Part shown: positions 13,660 to 22,097 of the stretch, in pieces
How the letters are laid out: each line of letters opens with the position of its first letter
Position numbering within the stretch: the stretch's first letter is position 1
Position numbers and translations under genes: made by a program
Assembly (NCBI GenBank): GCA_964638815.1
Contig: CAZXBB010000269.1
Location: 1-25,641, forward strand
From: CAZXBB01 sp964638815
GTDB lineage: Bacteria > Planctomycetota > Phycisphaerae > Phycisphaerales > SM1A02
Direction: 5' to 3'
DNA length: 25,641 bases
The notes under the pieces: model-generated
The model's input: only the letters and a program-made list of their open reading frames with translations
What the model was told of the DNA's origin: nothing
Databases searched by the model: none

Positions 13660-15717
13660 CTATGCCGGTGACGGCACGACGCCGCCGGCGGGCTCGTCGC
13701 CGAGGTCGTCCTTGGGCGCCGGCTTCGGCGGCTTCGGGCGCGTGCTCGCCCTGGTTTCCTGCTCGAGCAGCTCGGCGACGGTCGGCTTGTCGAGACGCTC
13801 GCCGCTCATGATGCGTTCGATGTCCTTGCCGATCAGCGTCTCGTACTTGAGCAGCGCTTCGGCGACGGACTCGACCTTGTCCCAGTTGGCGCTGAGCATC
13901 TGCTCCGCGTCCGCGTACGCCTCGTCGATGAGACGCTTCGTCTCCTGGTCGATGATCCGCGCGGTGTCGTCGGAGTACTCCTTCTCGGCGACGTACGCCT
14001 CGCGGGTGTCCACACCGGCGTAATTCACGAAGCCGAGCTTCTTCGACATGCCCCACTCGAGGATCATGTGGCGCGCGTACTGAGTCGCCATCTGGATGTC
14101 CATCGCGGCGCCGGAGGAGATGTCGTCCGTCTTCCGCTGCTCGGCGATGCGGCCCCCGCAGAGCACGCGCATCGTCGCGGACAGGTACTTCATCCCGAAG
14201 CCGTAGCGGTCCTTCTCGGGCAGCGAGAACGTCGCGCCCATCGCCTGGCCGCGCGGGATGATCGTGACCTTGTGCACCGGGTCGGCGTCTGCGAGGAGCA
14301 TCTGCACGACGGCGTGTCCGGCCTCGTGGTAAGCGGTGGCGACGCGCTCCTGCTCTTCGATCTTGCGGCTCTTGCGAGCGCGGCCGAAGCGGATCTTGTC
14401 GCGGGCCTCCTCGAGGTCCGCCATCTCGACGAAGTCCTTGTCGCCCATCGTGGCGAGGATGGCGGCCTCGTTGATGAGCGCGGCGAGGTCGGCGCCGGAG
14501 AACATCGGCGTGCCGCGGGCGACGCGCTCGAGATCGACGTCGGGGCTCATCTTCACCTTCTTCGAGTGCACCTCGAGGATCTGACGGCGTCCGACGATGT
14601 CCGGCAGCGTCACCTGCACCTGCCGGTCGAAACGGCCCGGACGCGTGAGCGCCGGGTCGAGCACGTCCGCGCGGTTCGTGGCGGCGATCACGATGATCTG
14701 GTCGTGCGCCTCGAAGCCGTCCATCTCGACGAGGATCGCGTTCAGCGTCTGCTCGCGCTCGTCATGTCCGCCCGTCGTGAAGCCGCCGCCGCGGCGACGG
14801 CCGACGGCGTCGATCTCGTCGAGGAAGATGATGCAGGGCGAGTTCTCCTTCGCCTGCTTGAAGAGGTCGCGCACGCGGCTGGCGCCGACGCCCACGAACA
14901 TCTCCACGAAGTCCGAGCCGCTGATCGAGAAGAACGGAACGTCCGCCTCGCCGGCGATGGCCTTCGCAAGCAGCGTCTTGCCGCAGCCGGGAGGCCCCAC
15001 GAGCAGGGCGCCCCGCGGGATGCGGCCGCCGAGACGCTGGAAGCGACCGGGGTTCTTCAGGAACTCGACGATCTCGTGCACTTCGTCCTTGGCCTCGTCC
15101 ACGCCAGCCACGTCGTTGAACGTGACGTCGACGGTGTCCTTCGAGGACAGGCGGTGACGCGACTTTCCGAAGCTGCCGAGCATGCCGCCGGGGCCGCCGC
15201 CGGCCGACCGCATCGACCGCGCGATGAAGAACCAGATGATGAGGATGATCAGGAGGAACGGGATGAGCGGCGCGAAGAACTGGAGCCAGATGCTGGTGCC
15301 GGTCTTCGCGCGGAAGTCCACGCCCAGCGCCTTCAGCTCGTTGAGGTACCACTCGTGGCTCTGCGCGTCGATGCGCAGCGTCTTGACCGTGCCCTTCTCG
15401 CCGCCATCGAAACCCTTCTCGTTGGGCTTGACGGTGGCGACGAGCTGCGTGTTCTCGATGACGACGAGGTTGTCAACGATCTTGCCCTTGGCGGGATCGA
15501 CGAGCTCGGCGAATTCCTGCCAGGAGCCGATCTCCTCGCCCCGAGGGCTTGCGTTCAGGAAGAGGAACAGCAGGATCAGCATGCCCAGGATGAGCACCCA
15601 GCTCATCAGGCCGCGGCTGAACTTCATCGGGGGCGGCGTCTGCGGCCCGCTCTGGACCGGCTTGCGACCCTCGCCCGGTCCGTCCTTCGAGTTCTCACGC
15701 TTCTTGTCTTTGCTCAT
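13660..15717 (-). CDS. ftsH: ATP-dependent zinc metalloprotease FtsH
   Basis: A 685-residue membrane protease that extracts and degrades membrane and short-lived cytoplasmic proteins. Two membrane segments flank a periplasmic domain (about 38-58 and 143-167). The AAA domain has Walker A GPPGCGKT at 241-248, Walker B IIFLDEIDAVG, the pore motif FVGVGASRVRDLF and the second region of homology ending TRPGRFDRQV. The protease has zinc site HEAGH at 464-468. Length suits the family. An unusually long, hydrophilic N-terminus of about 37 residues (KDKKRENSKDGPGEG...) precedes the first membrane segment, and the C-terminus is Pro/Lys-rich. ATG 15717 lacks a strong ribosome site. It lies 139 nt downstream of the lptE-like gene. 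Confidence 0.97.
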   Translation of the reverse strand: MSKDKKRENSKDGPGEGRKPVQSGPQTPPPMKFSRGLMSWVLILGMLILLFLFLNASPRGEEIGSWQEFAELVDPAKGKIVDNLVVIENTQLVATVKPNEKGFDGGEKGTVKTLRIDAQSHEWYLNELKALGVDFRAKTGTSIWLQFFAPLIPFLLIILIIWFFIARSMRSAGGGPGGMLGSFGKSRHRLSSKDTVDVTFNDVAGVDEAKDEVHEIVEFLKNPGRFQRLGGRIPRGALLVGPPGCGKTLLAKAIAGEADVPFFSISGSDFVEMFVGVGASRVRDLFKQAKENSPCIIFLDEIDAVGRRRGGGFTTGGHDEREQTLNAILVEMDGFEAHDQIIVIAATNRADVLDPALTRPGRFDRQVQVTLPDIVGRRQILEVHSKKVKMSPDVDLERVARGTPMFSGADLAALINEAAILATMGDKDFVEMADLEEARDKIRFGRARKSRKIEEQERVATAYHEAGHAVVQMLLADADPVHKVTIIPRGQAMGATFSLPEKDRYGFGMKYLSATMRVLCGGRIAEQRKTDDISSGAAMDIQMATQYARHMILEWGMSKKLGFVNYAGVDTREAYVAEKEYSDDTARIIDQETKRLIDEAYADAEQMLSANWDKVESVAEALLKYETLIGKDIERIMSGERLDKPTVAELLEQETRASTRPKPPKPAPKDDLGDEPAGGVVPSPA

Positions 15718-15856
15718 TGTTCGTCACGATCGATACGGGGGTCGAGCCGCGTGACCGGCGTTCAGATCGTAGCCGGGCGGCGCCGCCGTGATCCATATTG
15801 CGGATAATTGCGAAGGGAGGATGCGGAGATGCCGGAGAAGGGGCCCGCGGGACGCC

Positions 15857-16507
15857 CTACCAGGGCGCCTCGAGCACGCCGACGACATCACGGGCCAGTC
15901 TTTGTACGACGGCAATCCTCCCCAGTTCGAGCCGCTCCCCGGATGGACGGGAGGGCACGAAGACCGCGTGACCGCTGAATCGGCGTCTCTCGACCAGCGT
16001 CGTCTCGGTGCGCTGGTCCACCCACCGGAAATCGATCGTCAAGCCGACGACCTGCTCTTCAGCCAAAGCGGTGACCGCGGACTTCGAAACCTGGGGTTGC
16101 TTGACTTCCCGGACCTGCACGAGCAGCACGGTGTCCGCCCGGGAGGCGTCCGCGATCGCGTACGGCGTCCGGGCCGCGATCTCCTTGACGATCGCGTCCG
16201 TGAGCTCGAACTCGATGCCCTGAGCGAACGTCTGGTTCTCGGCGATCGGTATGGCGATCGTGCCGACGTCCGGACGGTAGACGGACTGCGTACTCCAGCC
16301 CTCGGTCGGATCGGCGGCGCAGCCCATCATCGCGACGAGAAGGAGCGACAGCGCCCGACCCGGCCAGCGGCGACCACGAGATCCATTTCCGTCTGCATTC
16401 GCCTTCGCATCTCCATCGGCACGTTGGCCTCCAGGCATTCCGGGATCGGCTCCGGATGCACAGGCGGACCGGGATGGAGAGAGCAGACTGGGGCAGTGGC
16501 CGGTCAT
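15857..16507 (-). CDS. lptE: LptE-family outer-membrane lipoprotein
   Basis: A 216-residue protein as called. Family features are a lipoprotein signal (ALSLLLVAMMGCAA), then VGTIAIPIAENQTFAQGIEF, ELTDAIVKEIAARTPYAI and ADTVLLVQVREVKQPQVSKS, the pattern of LptE proteins that plug the LptD barrel for lipopolysaccharide delivery. Assignment to LptE function in a planctomycete is by family resemblance only. The ATG at 16507 overlaps the preceding stop as ATGA, but leaves about 48 residues before the hydrophobic core. The in-frame ATG at 16438, preceded by GGAG, gives a more ordinary signal and may be the real start. Confidence 0.75.
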   Translation of the reverse strand: MTGHCPSLLSPSRSACASGADPGMPGGQRADGDAKANADGNGSRGRRWPGRALSLLLVAMMGCAADPTEGWSTQSVYRPDVGTIAIPIAENQTFAQGIEFELTDAIVKEIAARTPYAIADASRADTVLLVQVREVKQPQVSKSAVTALAEEQVVGLTIDFRWVDQRTETTLVERRRFSGHAVFVPSRPSGERLELGRIAVVQRLARDVVGVLEAPW

Positions 16508-17688
16508 CGTCCTGATCCTGTGGAATCCACCGGCGTCATCGGCACGCGCACGGGAGACTCGGCGTCGTCGCCGTCCGGCGCGGCGGGGCGCGGGGCGACG
16601 TCCGCACCGAGCGCGGCGTAGTCCGGGGCGCCGGCGCGCACCGCACCCGAAAGACGCGGGAGGATGGCGGGGATCAGCTCGAGCGCCTCGGTCGCCGCCA
16701 CCGAGCGCGGATACTGCCGGAACAGGCGACGGATGGTGAGCTCCGCGGCGATCGGGTCGTTCGTCCTCGCGTACCACTCGGCGGTCGTGAGCAGCTTGCG
16801 CGCGTCCGACTCGTCGATCCGCGTGAGCAGCGCCTCCGCGCCCATCTGCTGGGACGCGACCGGGTCCACGGCCTGGAGACGCCGGAGCCGCTCCCGCGCC
16901 TCGTACAGGCCGGCGGCGTCGAATTCCGGCCCCTTGAACGACGCGAGGTGCGCGTACACGAGACGCTTCCGCGCCTTGCGGATCCACTCGGATCGCGGGT
17001 AGCTCTCGATGAAGATCGAGTACATCTCGGCGGCGAGGCCCATATTCCGCCGGGCGAAGTAGAAATCGCCGAGCGTCATGCCCGCCTGCTCGGCCAGCCG
17101 GCTCCCGGGCAGCCGCTCCTGAACGCGTATGAGCAGCTCCTCGGCCTCTTCCTCGGCGCTGACGATGCGCATACCCCACAGCTTGCGCTTGAGCCCGTTG
17201 GTGAAGCGCGTCGCCACGTCGAGCTCGCGCCCGACCGCCGTGACGAACGCCTCGGAGCCGGGGAAGCGCCGCGCGACGAGCTCGTAGTCGAACAGCGCCT
17301 GGTAGTATTCCTGCTGCGCGACGAGGGCATCGCCCCGCAGCACGTAGGCATCGGCAATACGCGGGTGATCCTCGTTCTGCTCGATCCACTCGGTGACGAG
17401 ATATCCGGCCCGCTCGGCGTCGTCGTCGGCGAGCGCCCGCATCGCGGCGAGGAGCCGCGCTTCCGACGGATCCGGCGGCGCGCTCCCGGCGTCAACCCAG
17501 CGGTCGTCGTCACCGAGCTCGTACGTCTGCTGGGCCGCGCTCGTCGCGACGATCCCGAACGTCGCCGCGAGCGGCGCCGCGAGCATCGCCGCGGGTGTGA
17601 GCGTCGCTACGGGCGTGAGCGTCGCTACGGGCGTGATGACGCCGGCGGCGGCGGCAACGAGGACCCGGGCGGCGGAGCGTCGCGACAT
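16504..17688 (-). CDS. Exported TPR protein, BamD/YfiO-like
   Basis: A 394-residue protein as called. An N-terminal signal region is followed by helix-turn-helix repeats of TPR type: ADAYVLRGDALVAQQEYYQA, LAEQAGMTLGDFYFARRNMG, AEMYSIFIESYPRSEWIRKA and later LTTAEWYARTNDPIAAELTI. The paired 'gdfyfarrnmglAaemYsifiesYP' arrangement resembles BamD/ComL lipoproteins of outer-membrane protein assembly, but no lipobox Cys is present, so it may be periplasmic. The start is uncertain: ATG 17688 lacks a ribosome site and a TTG at 17724 lies in frame. It is coupled to the lptE-like gene by a 4-nt overlap. Its signal region contains an 18-bp duplication (17597-17632) that repeats TPVATL. Confidence 0.65.
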   Translation of the reverse strand: MSRRSAARVLVAAAAGVITPVATLTPVATLTPAAMLAAPLAATFGIVATSAAQQTYELGDDDRWVDAGSAPPDPSEARLLAAMRALADDDAERAGYLVTEWIEQNEDHPRIADAYVLRGDALVAQQEYYQALFDYELVARRFPGSEAFVTAVGRELDVATRFTNGLKRKLWGMRIVSAEEEAEELLIRVQERLPGSRLAEQAGMTLGDFYFARRNMGLAAEMYSIFIESYPRSEWIRKARKRLVYAHLASFKGPEFDAAGLYEARERLRRLQAVDPVASQQMGAEALLTRIDESDARKLLTTAEWYARTNDPIAAELTIRRLFRQYPRSVAATEALELIPAILPRLSGAVRAGAPDYAALGADVAPRPAAPDGDDAESPVRVPMTPVDSTGSGR

Positions 17689-17740
17689 GGCGGCGATGGT
17701 AGACGTGGCCCGGGCGATCCTCAAATGAGGATGGCTTTCT

Positions 17741-17940
17741 GTGGGTCGTCGATGGGTCGTCTATGGGTCGTCTATGGGTCGTCGATGGATCGTCGATGAG
17801 TCGTCTACGAGTCGTCGATGGGTCGTCTATGAGTCGTCTATGAGTCGTCTATAGGGTCGTCTATGGGTCGTCCATGGGGTCGCCTGTGGGTCGTCGATGG
17901 GTCGCCTATGGGTCGTCCATGGGTCGTCTATGGACCTTCG
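17741..17940. repeat. Tandem array of 18 units of 11-12 bp between divergent genes
   Basis: The consensus ATGGGTCGTCT, with the last base variably T, G or C, runs head to tail for 200 bp. Sixteen units are 11 bp and two are 12 bp (single G insertions). Individual units differ by one to three bases. The array fills most of the 359-base gap between the BamD-like gene (-) and the FecR/cyclophilin gene (+). The period is not a multiple of three and no ribosome site precedes it, so it is not coding. Confidence 0.92.
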
Positions 17941-17970
17941 ATGGGATACGACCCGTGGGCCGTGGGCCGG

Positions 17971-17976
17971 TACAAT
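17971..17976 (+). promoter_or_regulatory. Candidate -10 box of the FecR/cyclophilin gene
   Basis: TACAAT, 72 nt upstream of the GTG start and 30 nt past the repeat array, is the best -10 match in the gap. No -35 match is present at the right spacing; the array lies immediately upstream of where activators would bind. Confidence 0.25.
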
Positions 17977-18047
17977 GTCGCTCCGCTCCGCTTGGTCCGC
18001 TTGCTCCCCCCGGGGCTATTGTCTCACCTGAAACGAGGAATCCCGCC

Positions 18048-19367
18048 GTGGCGACGAAAACACTGACGACCCTCATCCTCCTTGCCACCCTCGCGGTCGG
18101 CCACACCGCTTCCGCCGTGGAAACGAAGATCATCGCGACCGACGGCGACGTGATCGTGATCCGGGAGGGTCAGACGACTCCACGTCCCGCCACCGTCGGC
18201 CAGGCCGTCGCCGCCGGCGACAAGATCATGACGCGCGGCGGGGCGCGGGCCGCGATCGCGTTCATGGAGAGCGCGGACACGCCCGTCGGGAAGGCCGATC
18301 TCGTGCTCCTCGGCGCGGACACCGCCGTTCAGATCGTCGCGCTACGCGGCGACGACGTGCCGCCCATGCAGGTGCGATTGCTCGGCGGGGCGTACCGCGC
18401 GCAGATTCGCAACGGGAGCGGGGTCCCGCATTTCTCGGTCAAGACCGGCAATCGCGTCGTCGAGCTCGAACGGGCGGACGTCGCGGGCACGTACGCACCG
18501 GACACGGACAACGCGCAGCTCATGTGCCGTGACGGGCATTCGGTGATCAGGGCCGGCGAGCGTCGCGTGAAGGTCGCGAAGGGCATGTACCGCGCGATCG
18601 ACATGGGGAGGATCCTCGGCGCGCGGAAGATGACACCCGAGCAGTGGAGCGAGGCCGTGGCCGCGAGCGCGGTCACCGGTGTTGACGTGACGATGCCGGA
18701 GCCGCCCGAGCGGGCCGCCCTCGCCAAGCCGGACAAGGACGGCAAGTTCGAGCTCGTGCTGACGCCGGACGGCGTCCTGCCGAAGGAGGCCGTGCTGCCG
18801 ACGACGCAGGGGCGGCTCGAGACGCCGCCCTCCGAGGGGACGCCCGAGCGGGACCTCGAGTACGTGCGGATGAAGACGACGAAGGGCCAGATCGTCCTCG
18901 AGCTCGACCGCACGAACGCTCCGATCTCGACCGACAACTTCCTGCAGTACGTCGATGACGGCTTCTACGACGGGACCATCTTCCACCGCGTCATGTCGAA
19001 CTTCATGATCCAGGCCGGCGGCTTCGAGCGCGGCATGACCAAGAAGCAGACGCGTCCGGGCATCAGGAACGAATGGCGCAACGGGCTGAAGAACGCCAGG
19101 GGGACGATCGCGATGGCGCGTCTCGGCGGCCAGGCCGACTCGGGCACCAGCCAGTTCTTCATCAACGTCGTCGACAACCCGGGCCTCGACAGCCCGCGCG
19201 ACGGCTCCGGCTACGCGGTCTTCGGCCGCGTCGTCGCGGGCATGGACGTCGTTGACGCCATCCGCAACGTCAGCACGACGACGATCGACGCGCACGCGAA
19301 CGTCCCGTCCGAGGACGTCGTGATCCTCTCGGCCACGCGATCGACGAGGGAAGAGGCGCTGGAGTAG
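18048..19367 (+). CDS. Exported FecR-like/cyclophilin-type peptidyl-prolyl isomerase fusion
   Basis: A 439-residue protein. The GTG at 18048 follows GAGGA and opens a signal peptide (ATKTLTTLILLATLAVGHTASA). Residues about 24-175 resemble a FecR-type beta domain (DVIVIREGQ...VAAGDKIMTRGGARAAIAF...). Residues about 280-435 are a cyclophilin with its catalytic set: FHRVMSNFMIQAGG (Arg, Phe and Gln) and SGTSQFFINV (Gln, Phe). Cyclophilins catalyse proline cis-trans isomerisation; here it should act in the periplasm or at the outer surface. The FecR-cyclophilin pairing is unusual. A short GGTCGC-CCG-GCGACC hairpin starts within the stop codon and lacks a T tract. Confidence 0.88.
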   Translation: MATKTLTTLILLATLAVGHTASAVETKIIATDGDVIVIREGQTTPRPATVGQAVAAGDKIMTRGGARAAIAFMESADTPVGKADLVLLGADTAVQIVALRGDDVPPMQVRLLGGAYRAQIRNGSGVPHFSVKTGNRVVELERADVAGTYAPDTDNAQLMCRDGHSVIRAGERRVKVAKGMYRAIDMGRILGARKMTPEQWSEAVAASAVTGVDVTMPEPPERAALAKPDKDGKFELVLTPDGVLPKEAVLPTTQGRLETPPSEGTPERDLEYVRMKTTKGQIVLELDRTNAPISTDNFLQYVDDGFYDGTIFHRVMSNFMIQAGGFERGMTKKQTRPGIRNEWRNGLKNARGTIAMARLGGQADSGTSQFFINVVDNPGLDSPRDGSGYAVFGRVVAGMDVVDAIRNVSTTTIDAHANVPSEDVVILSATRSTREEALE

Positions 19368-19401
19368 GTCGCCCGGCGACCGGCTCCCGGGCGTTCAGCT
19401 C

Positions 19402-19421
19402 GCTGACCGCTGACCGCTGAC
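19402..19421. repeat. GCTGACC heptamer repeat
   Basis: GCTGACC is repeated three times (the last missing one base) in the short gap before the lipid-kinase-like gene, another instance of 7-bp periodicity in an intergenic gap. Confidence 0.6.
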
Positions 19422-19437
19422 GGCCGACAGCCTCCTC

Positions 19438-20328
19438 GTGCGCATCCTGCTGCTCTACAACCCGATCGCCGGCCGCGGGCGTGGACGCGTGTCGGCGCGG
19501 CGTCTTTCCGCCGTGCTCGCGGACAACGCCCACGACGTCGCGGTGCACGAGACGCGGCTCGCGCCGACCGACGACTGGCTCGATCCGCTGCTCGCCGATC
19601 GCGAGGTGCTGGTGGTGGTCGGCGGCGACGGCGCGGTGCGCATGGCGAGCCCCGCCGCGGCGCGGGCCGGCACGCCGATCTACCAGTATCCCCACGGCAC
19701 GGAGAACCTCTTCGCGCGCGAGTTCGGCATGACCCGCTCGCCCGCGCGTCTGGTGGAGGCGATCGGGAAGGGGCGCATCGAGCGCGTGGACATGGCCCGG
19801 GCCGACGGGCAGCGGTTCCTCCTCATGGCGTCGGTCGGATTCGACGCGGAGGTCATCCATGACCTCGCCCGCCGGCGCGCGGGGCGCATCTCGCATCTCT
19901 CGTACATCGTTCCCATGGTCCGCCAGCTTGCGTCCTGGTCGCCGTCGCGTCTGTCGATCGAGGTGGACGGCGTACCCGTCGTCGACGGCGAAGCGGGCTT
20001 CGTCGTCGTGGCCAACAGCCGCCAGTACGCGCGGCGCTTCGACCCCGCGTCGCGCGCGGTCATGACGGACGGGCGCCTGGACGTCGCCTTCTTCCCGACG
20101 GCGAACCGGCGCAGCCTCGTGGGCTGGGCGTGGCGCTGCGCGCGGGGGACCCAGGTCGACGATCCGCGTCTCGTTTACCGGACGGGTTGCGAGATCGTGA
20201 TCGGCTGCGATCCGCCGCGTCGATTCCAGCTCGATGGCGACCCGCCCGCGCCGGGCGGGACCGGGGAGACGTGTCGGCGTCTCGACATTGCAGTCGATCC
20301 CGGCGTCCTGCCGGTGCTGATCCCATAA
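19438..20328 (+). CDS. Diacylglycerol/lipid kinase family protein
   Basis: A 296-residue protein. It has the DAGK/YegS fold signatures in order: NPIAGRGRGR at residues 8-17, VLVVVGGDG at 57-65, YPHGTENLFAREFGM (the P-x-G-T-x-N-x-F-A-R nucleotide motif) and SVGFDAEVIHDL, and a C-terminal beta domain with DGRLDVAFFP and RFQLDGDP. Such kinases phosphorylate diacylglycerol or related lipids with ATP. The usual Thr/Ser after GGDG is Ala66, which could lower or change activity. The start GTG 19438 has no clear ribosome site but fits the family N-terminus. It follows the FecR/cyclophilin gene by 70 nt. Confidence 0.88.
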   Translation: MRILLLYNPIAGRGRGRVSARRLSAVLADNAHDVAVHETRLAPTDDWLDPLLADREVLVVVGGDGAVRMASPAAARAGTPIYQYPHGTENLFAREFGMTRSPARLVEAIGKGRIERVDMARADGQRFLLMASVGFDAEVIHDLARRRAGRISHLSYIVPMVRQLASWSPSRLSIEVDGVPVVDGEAGFVVVANSRQYARRFDPASRAVMTDGRLDVAFFPTANRRSLVGWAWRCARGTQVDDPRLVYRTGCEIVIGCDPPRRFQLDGDPPAPGGTGETCRRLDIAVDPGVLPVLIP

Positions 20329-20380
20329 CCGGCCCCGGCCACACATCCCGCGGCGCCGCGCGACGTTGACGGCGGCGGTC

Positions 20381-20408
20381 TCAAGTGCGCGACACCGGGC
20401 TCCGATGA
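20381..20408 (+). promoter_or_regulatory. Candidate sigma-28-like flagellar promoter before motA
   Basis: TCAAGTGC (20381-20388), 12 bases and TCCGATGA (20401-20408) resemble the flagellar consensus TAAAGTTT-N11-GCCGATAA with 6 of 8 matches in the -10 part. The leader to motA would be about 115 nt. A related element occurs before fliN. Confidence 0.25.
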
Positions 20409-20531
20409 CGCCTCTGTATCGTGCGAGAGTCTCAGGCGCGGGGCACGAGGTCCGCCGGGCGCGCGACGTGCGTGTCGCGGTCCCGTCGTTCCGGCTCGCA
20501 GCGCGCCCTGGTGCGAGAAGGACCCTTCCCG

Positions 20532-21311
20532 GTGGATATTGCAACGATTGTCGGGCTCGTGCTGGGAATCGCGCTCATCGCCATGGCCATTCTCCTCGGT
20601 GGCGACGTGGTGGCGTACCTCAACGGCCCGTCGGTCCTGATCGTCATCGGCGGAGCCGGCGCGGCGACGCTCACGGCCTACCCGCTTTCGCGGTTCCTGA
20701 AGCTCCCGTCCGTGTCGATGAAGACGATCTTTGCCCGGCCGACCAACTCGGTGGAGCTGATCAAGCAGCTCGTCGAGCTGGCGGAGGTCGCCCGCCGCGA
20801 CGGGATCCTCGCACTCGAGAACATGACCGAGAAGATCGAGGATCCGTTCCTCGTCAGCGGGATCCAGATGGCCGTGGACGGTACCGACCCGGAAGTGATC
20901 CAGGCGTGCATGGAGACCGAGCTCGAGAATCTGATGGAGCGCCACGACTCGGGCAAGGGCCTGCTGGACTCGATGGGGCGCTACGCGCCGGCGTTCGGCA
21001 TGATCGGCACGCTCGTCGGCCTCGTGGCGATGCTCAGCAACATGGACGACCCGTCCGCAATCGGGGCCGGCATGGCGGCCGCGCTGCTGACGACGCTCTA
21101 CGGCGCACTCCTGGCGAACATCGTCCTCCTCCCGCTCGCCGACAAGCTCGCGATGCGCTCCGGCGAGGAGGTGCTGACGAAGACGATCATCATCCAGGGC
21201 GTGATGTCCATCCAGGCCGGCGACAACCCGCGCAACGTGTTCTCGAAGCTGATGACGTTCGTGCCGCCGGCGGAGCGCATCACCGAGGATGACGCCCGCG
21301 AGGCGGCGTAA
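20532..21311 (+). CDS. motA: Flagellar motor stator protein MotA
   Basis: A 259-residue inner-membrane protein that forms the ion-conducting stator with MotB. Four membrane segments are seen: IATIVGLVLGIALIAMAI and SVLIVIGGAGAATL near the N-terminus, then the signature pair RYAPAFGMIGTLVGLVAML and GMAAALLTTLYGALLANIVL. The cytoplasmic loop between (residues about 50-150) has the usual charged helices (LIKQLVELAEVARRDGILAL). The GTG at 20532 follows AGAAGGA and starts the family homology; longer upstream frames do not. It is first in the flagellar operon, 5 nt before motB. Confidence 0.95.
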   Translation: MDIATIVGLVLGIALIAMAILLGGDVVAYLNGPSVLIVIGGAGAATLTAYPLSRFLKLPSVSMKTIFARPTNSVELIKQLVELAEVARRDGILALENMTEKIEDPFLVSGIQMAVDGTDPEVIQACMETELENLMERHDSGKGLLDSMGRYAPAFGMIGTLVGLVAMLSNMDDPSAIGAGMAAALLTTLYGALLANIVLLPLADKLAMRSGEEVLTKTIIIQGVMSIQAGDNPRNVFSKLMTFVPPAERITEDDAREAA

Positions 21312-21316
21312 CCGCG

Positions 21317-22081
21317 ATGGCCCTCAAACGACAGAAGAAGCCGGCCCCCGGCGTCCCCGAGTGGGTCGTCACGTTTGGCGACATGATGTCGCTGCTGCTG
21401 TGCTTCTTCATCCTCATGATGATGTTCTCCGAGGTCAAGAAGGACCAGGAGTACCAGCGCGTCATCACCGCGATCAAGGAGGCTTTCGGCTACGCGGGCA
21501 TGATCGGCGTCATGCCGGTGCCCGACCCTCCGCTGAAGTCGCTCGTCGAGGTCCTCGAGACCATGGCGGTCGAGAACGACAACGACAACACGCAGGTGAG
21601 CCAGAACACCGAGCCGGGCGTGGACGGGCGGCACATGCGCGTCACGAAGATCCGCGAGGGGATCGTCTTCACGATCGGGGGGCCGACCTCGTTCGATCCG
21701 CTCTCCGCCGAGATCAAGGACTCGGTGCGCGGCGAGCTCCAGCAGCTCTCGATCCTGCTGGCCGGACGGAAGAACAAGATCGACGTCATCGGCCATGCCG
21801 CCGCCAAGTACATCCCCGGGGGCTCGCCGTGGCAGAATCTCGACCACCTGAGCTTCGCACGGGCCGAGAACGTCAAGGACGTGCTCGTGGAGTTCGGTCT
21901 TGACGACAACGTCTTCCGGCTCCAGGCGGCCGGCATGCGGGAGCCCATCCGGCCGCGGGCCGTCGAGCCGGCCGATGCCGCAGAGAATCGTCGGGTCGAG
22001 ATCATCCTGACCGAGGTGCTGGTCGAGGAACTGAACAAAGACGTCCTTTACACGGACGAGACGGCCGCGCGAGGCGGCTGA
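21317..22081 (+). CDS. motB: Flagellar motor stator protein MotB
   Basis: A 254-residue protein anchoring the stator to peptidoglycan. It has the short basic N-terminus, then VPEWVVTFGDMMSLLLCFFI with the proton- or ion-binding Asp22 at the start of the single membrane helix, a linker, and an OmpA-like peptidoglycan-binding domain (IDVIGHAAAKY, HLSFARAENVKDVLVEFGL, GMREPI, AAENRRVEIIL). All key positions are present. The order and 5-nt spacing after motA indicate coupling. Confidence 0.95.
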   Translation: MALKRQKKPAPGVPEWVVTFGDMMSLLLCFFILMMMFSEVKKDQEYQRVITAIKEAFGYAGMIGVMPVPDPPLKSLVEVLETMAVENDNDNTQVSQNTEPGVDGRHMRVTKIREGIVFTIGGPTSFDPLSAEIKDSVRGELQQLSILLAGRKNKIDVIGHAAAKYIPGGSPWQNLDHLSFARAENVKDVLVEFGLDDNVFRLQAAGMREPIRPRAVEPADAAENRRVEIILTEVLVEELNKDVLYTDETAARGG

Positions 22082-22097
22082 ACAGAGGAGGGGTTCC

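Noticed and set aside
14068..15807. Long open + strand frame opposite ftsH
   Set aside because: ftsH on - has every family motif; the antisense frame has none.
15718..15856. ftsH promoter in the lptE-ftsH gap
   Set aside because: TACGAT with a TGGATC at 18-bp spacing was seen on -, but the -35 match is too poor to report as a feature.
17741..17940. Could the 11-bp array be a CRISPR?
   Set aside because: Units are contiguous with no spacers and are far too short; no cas genes nearby.
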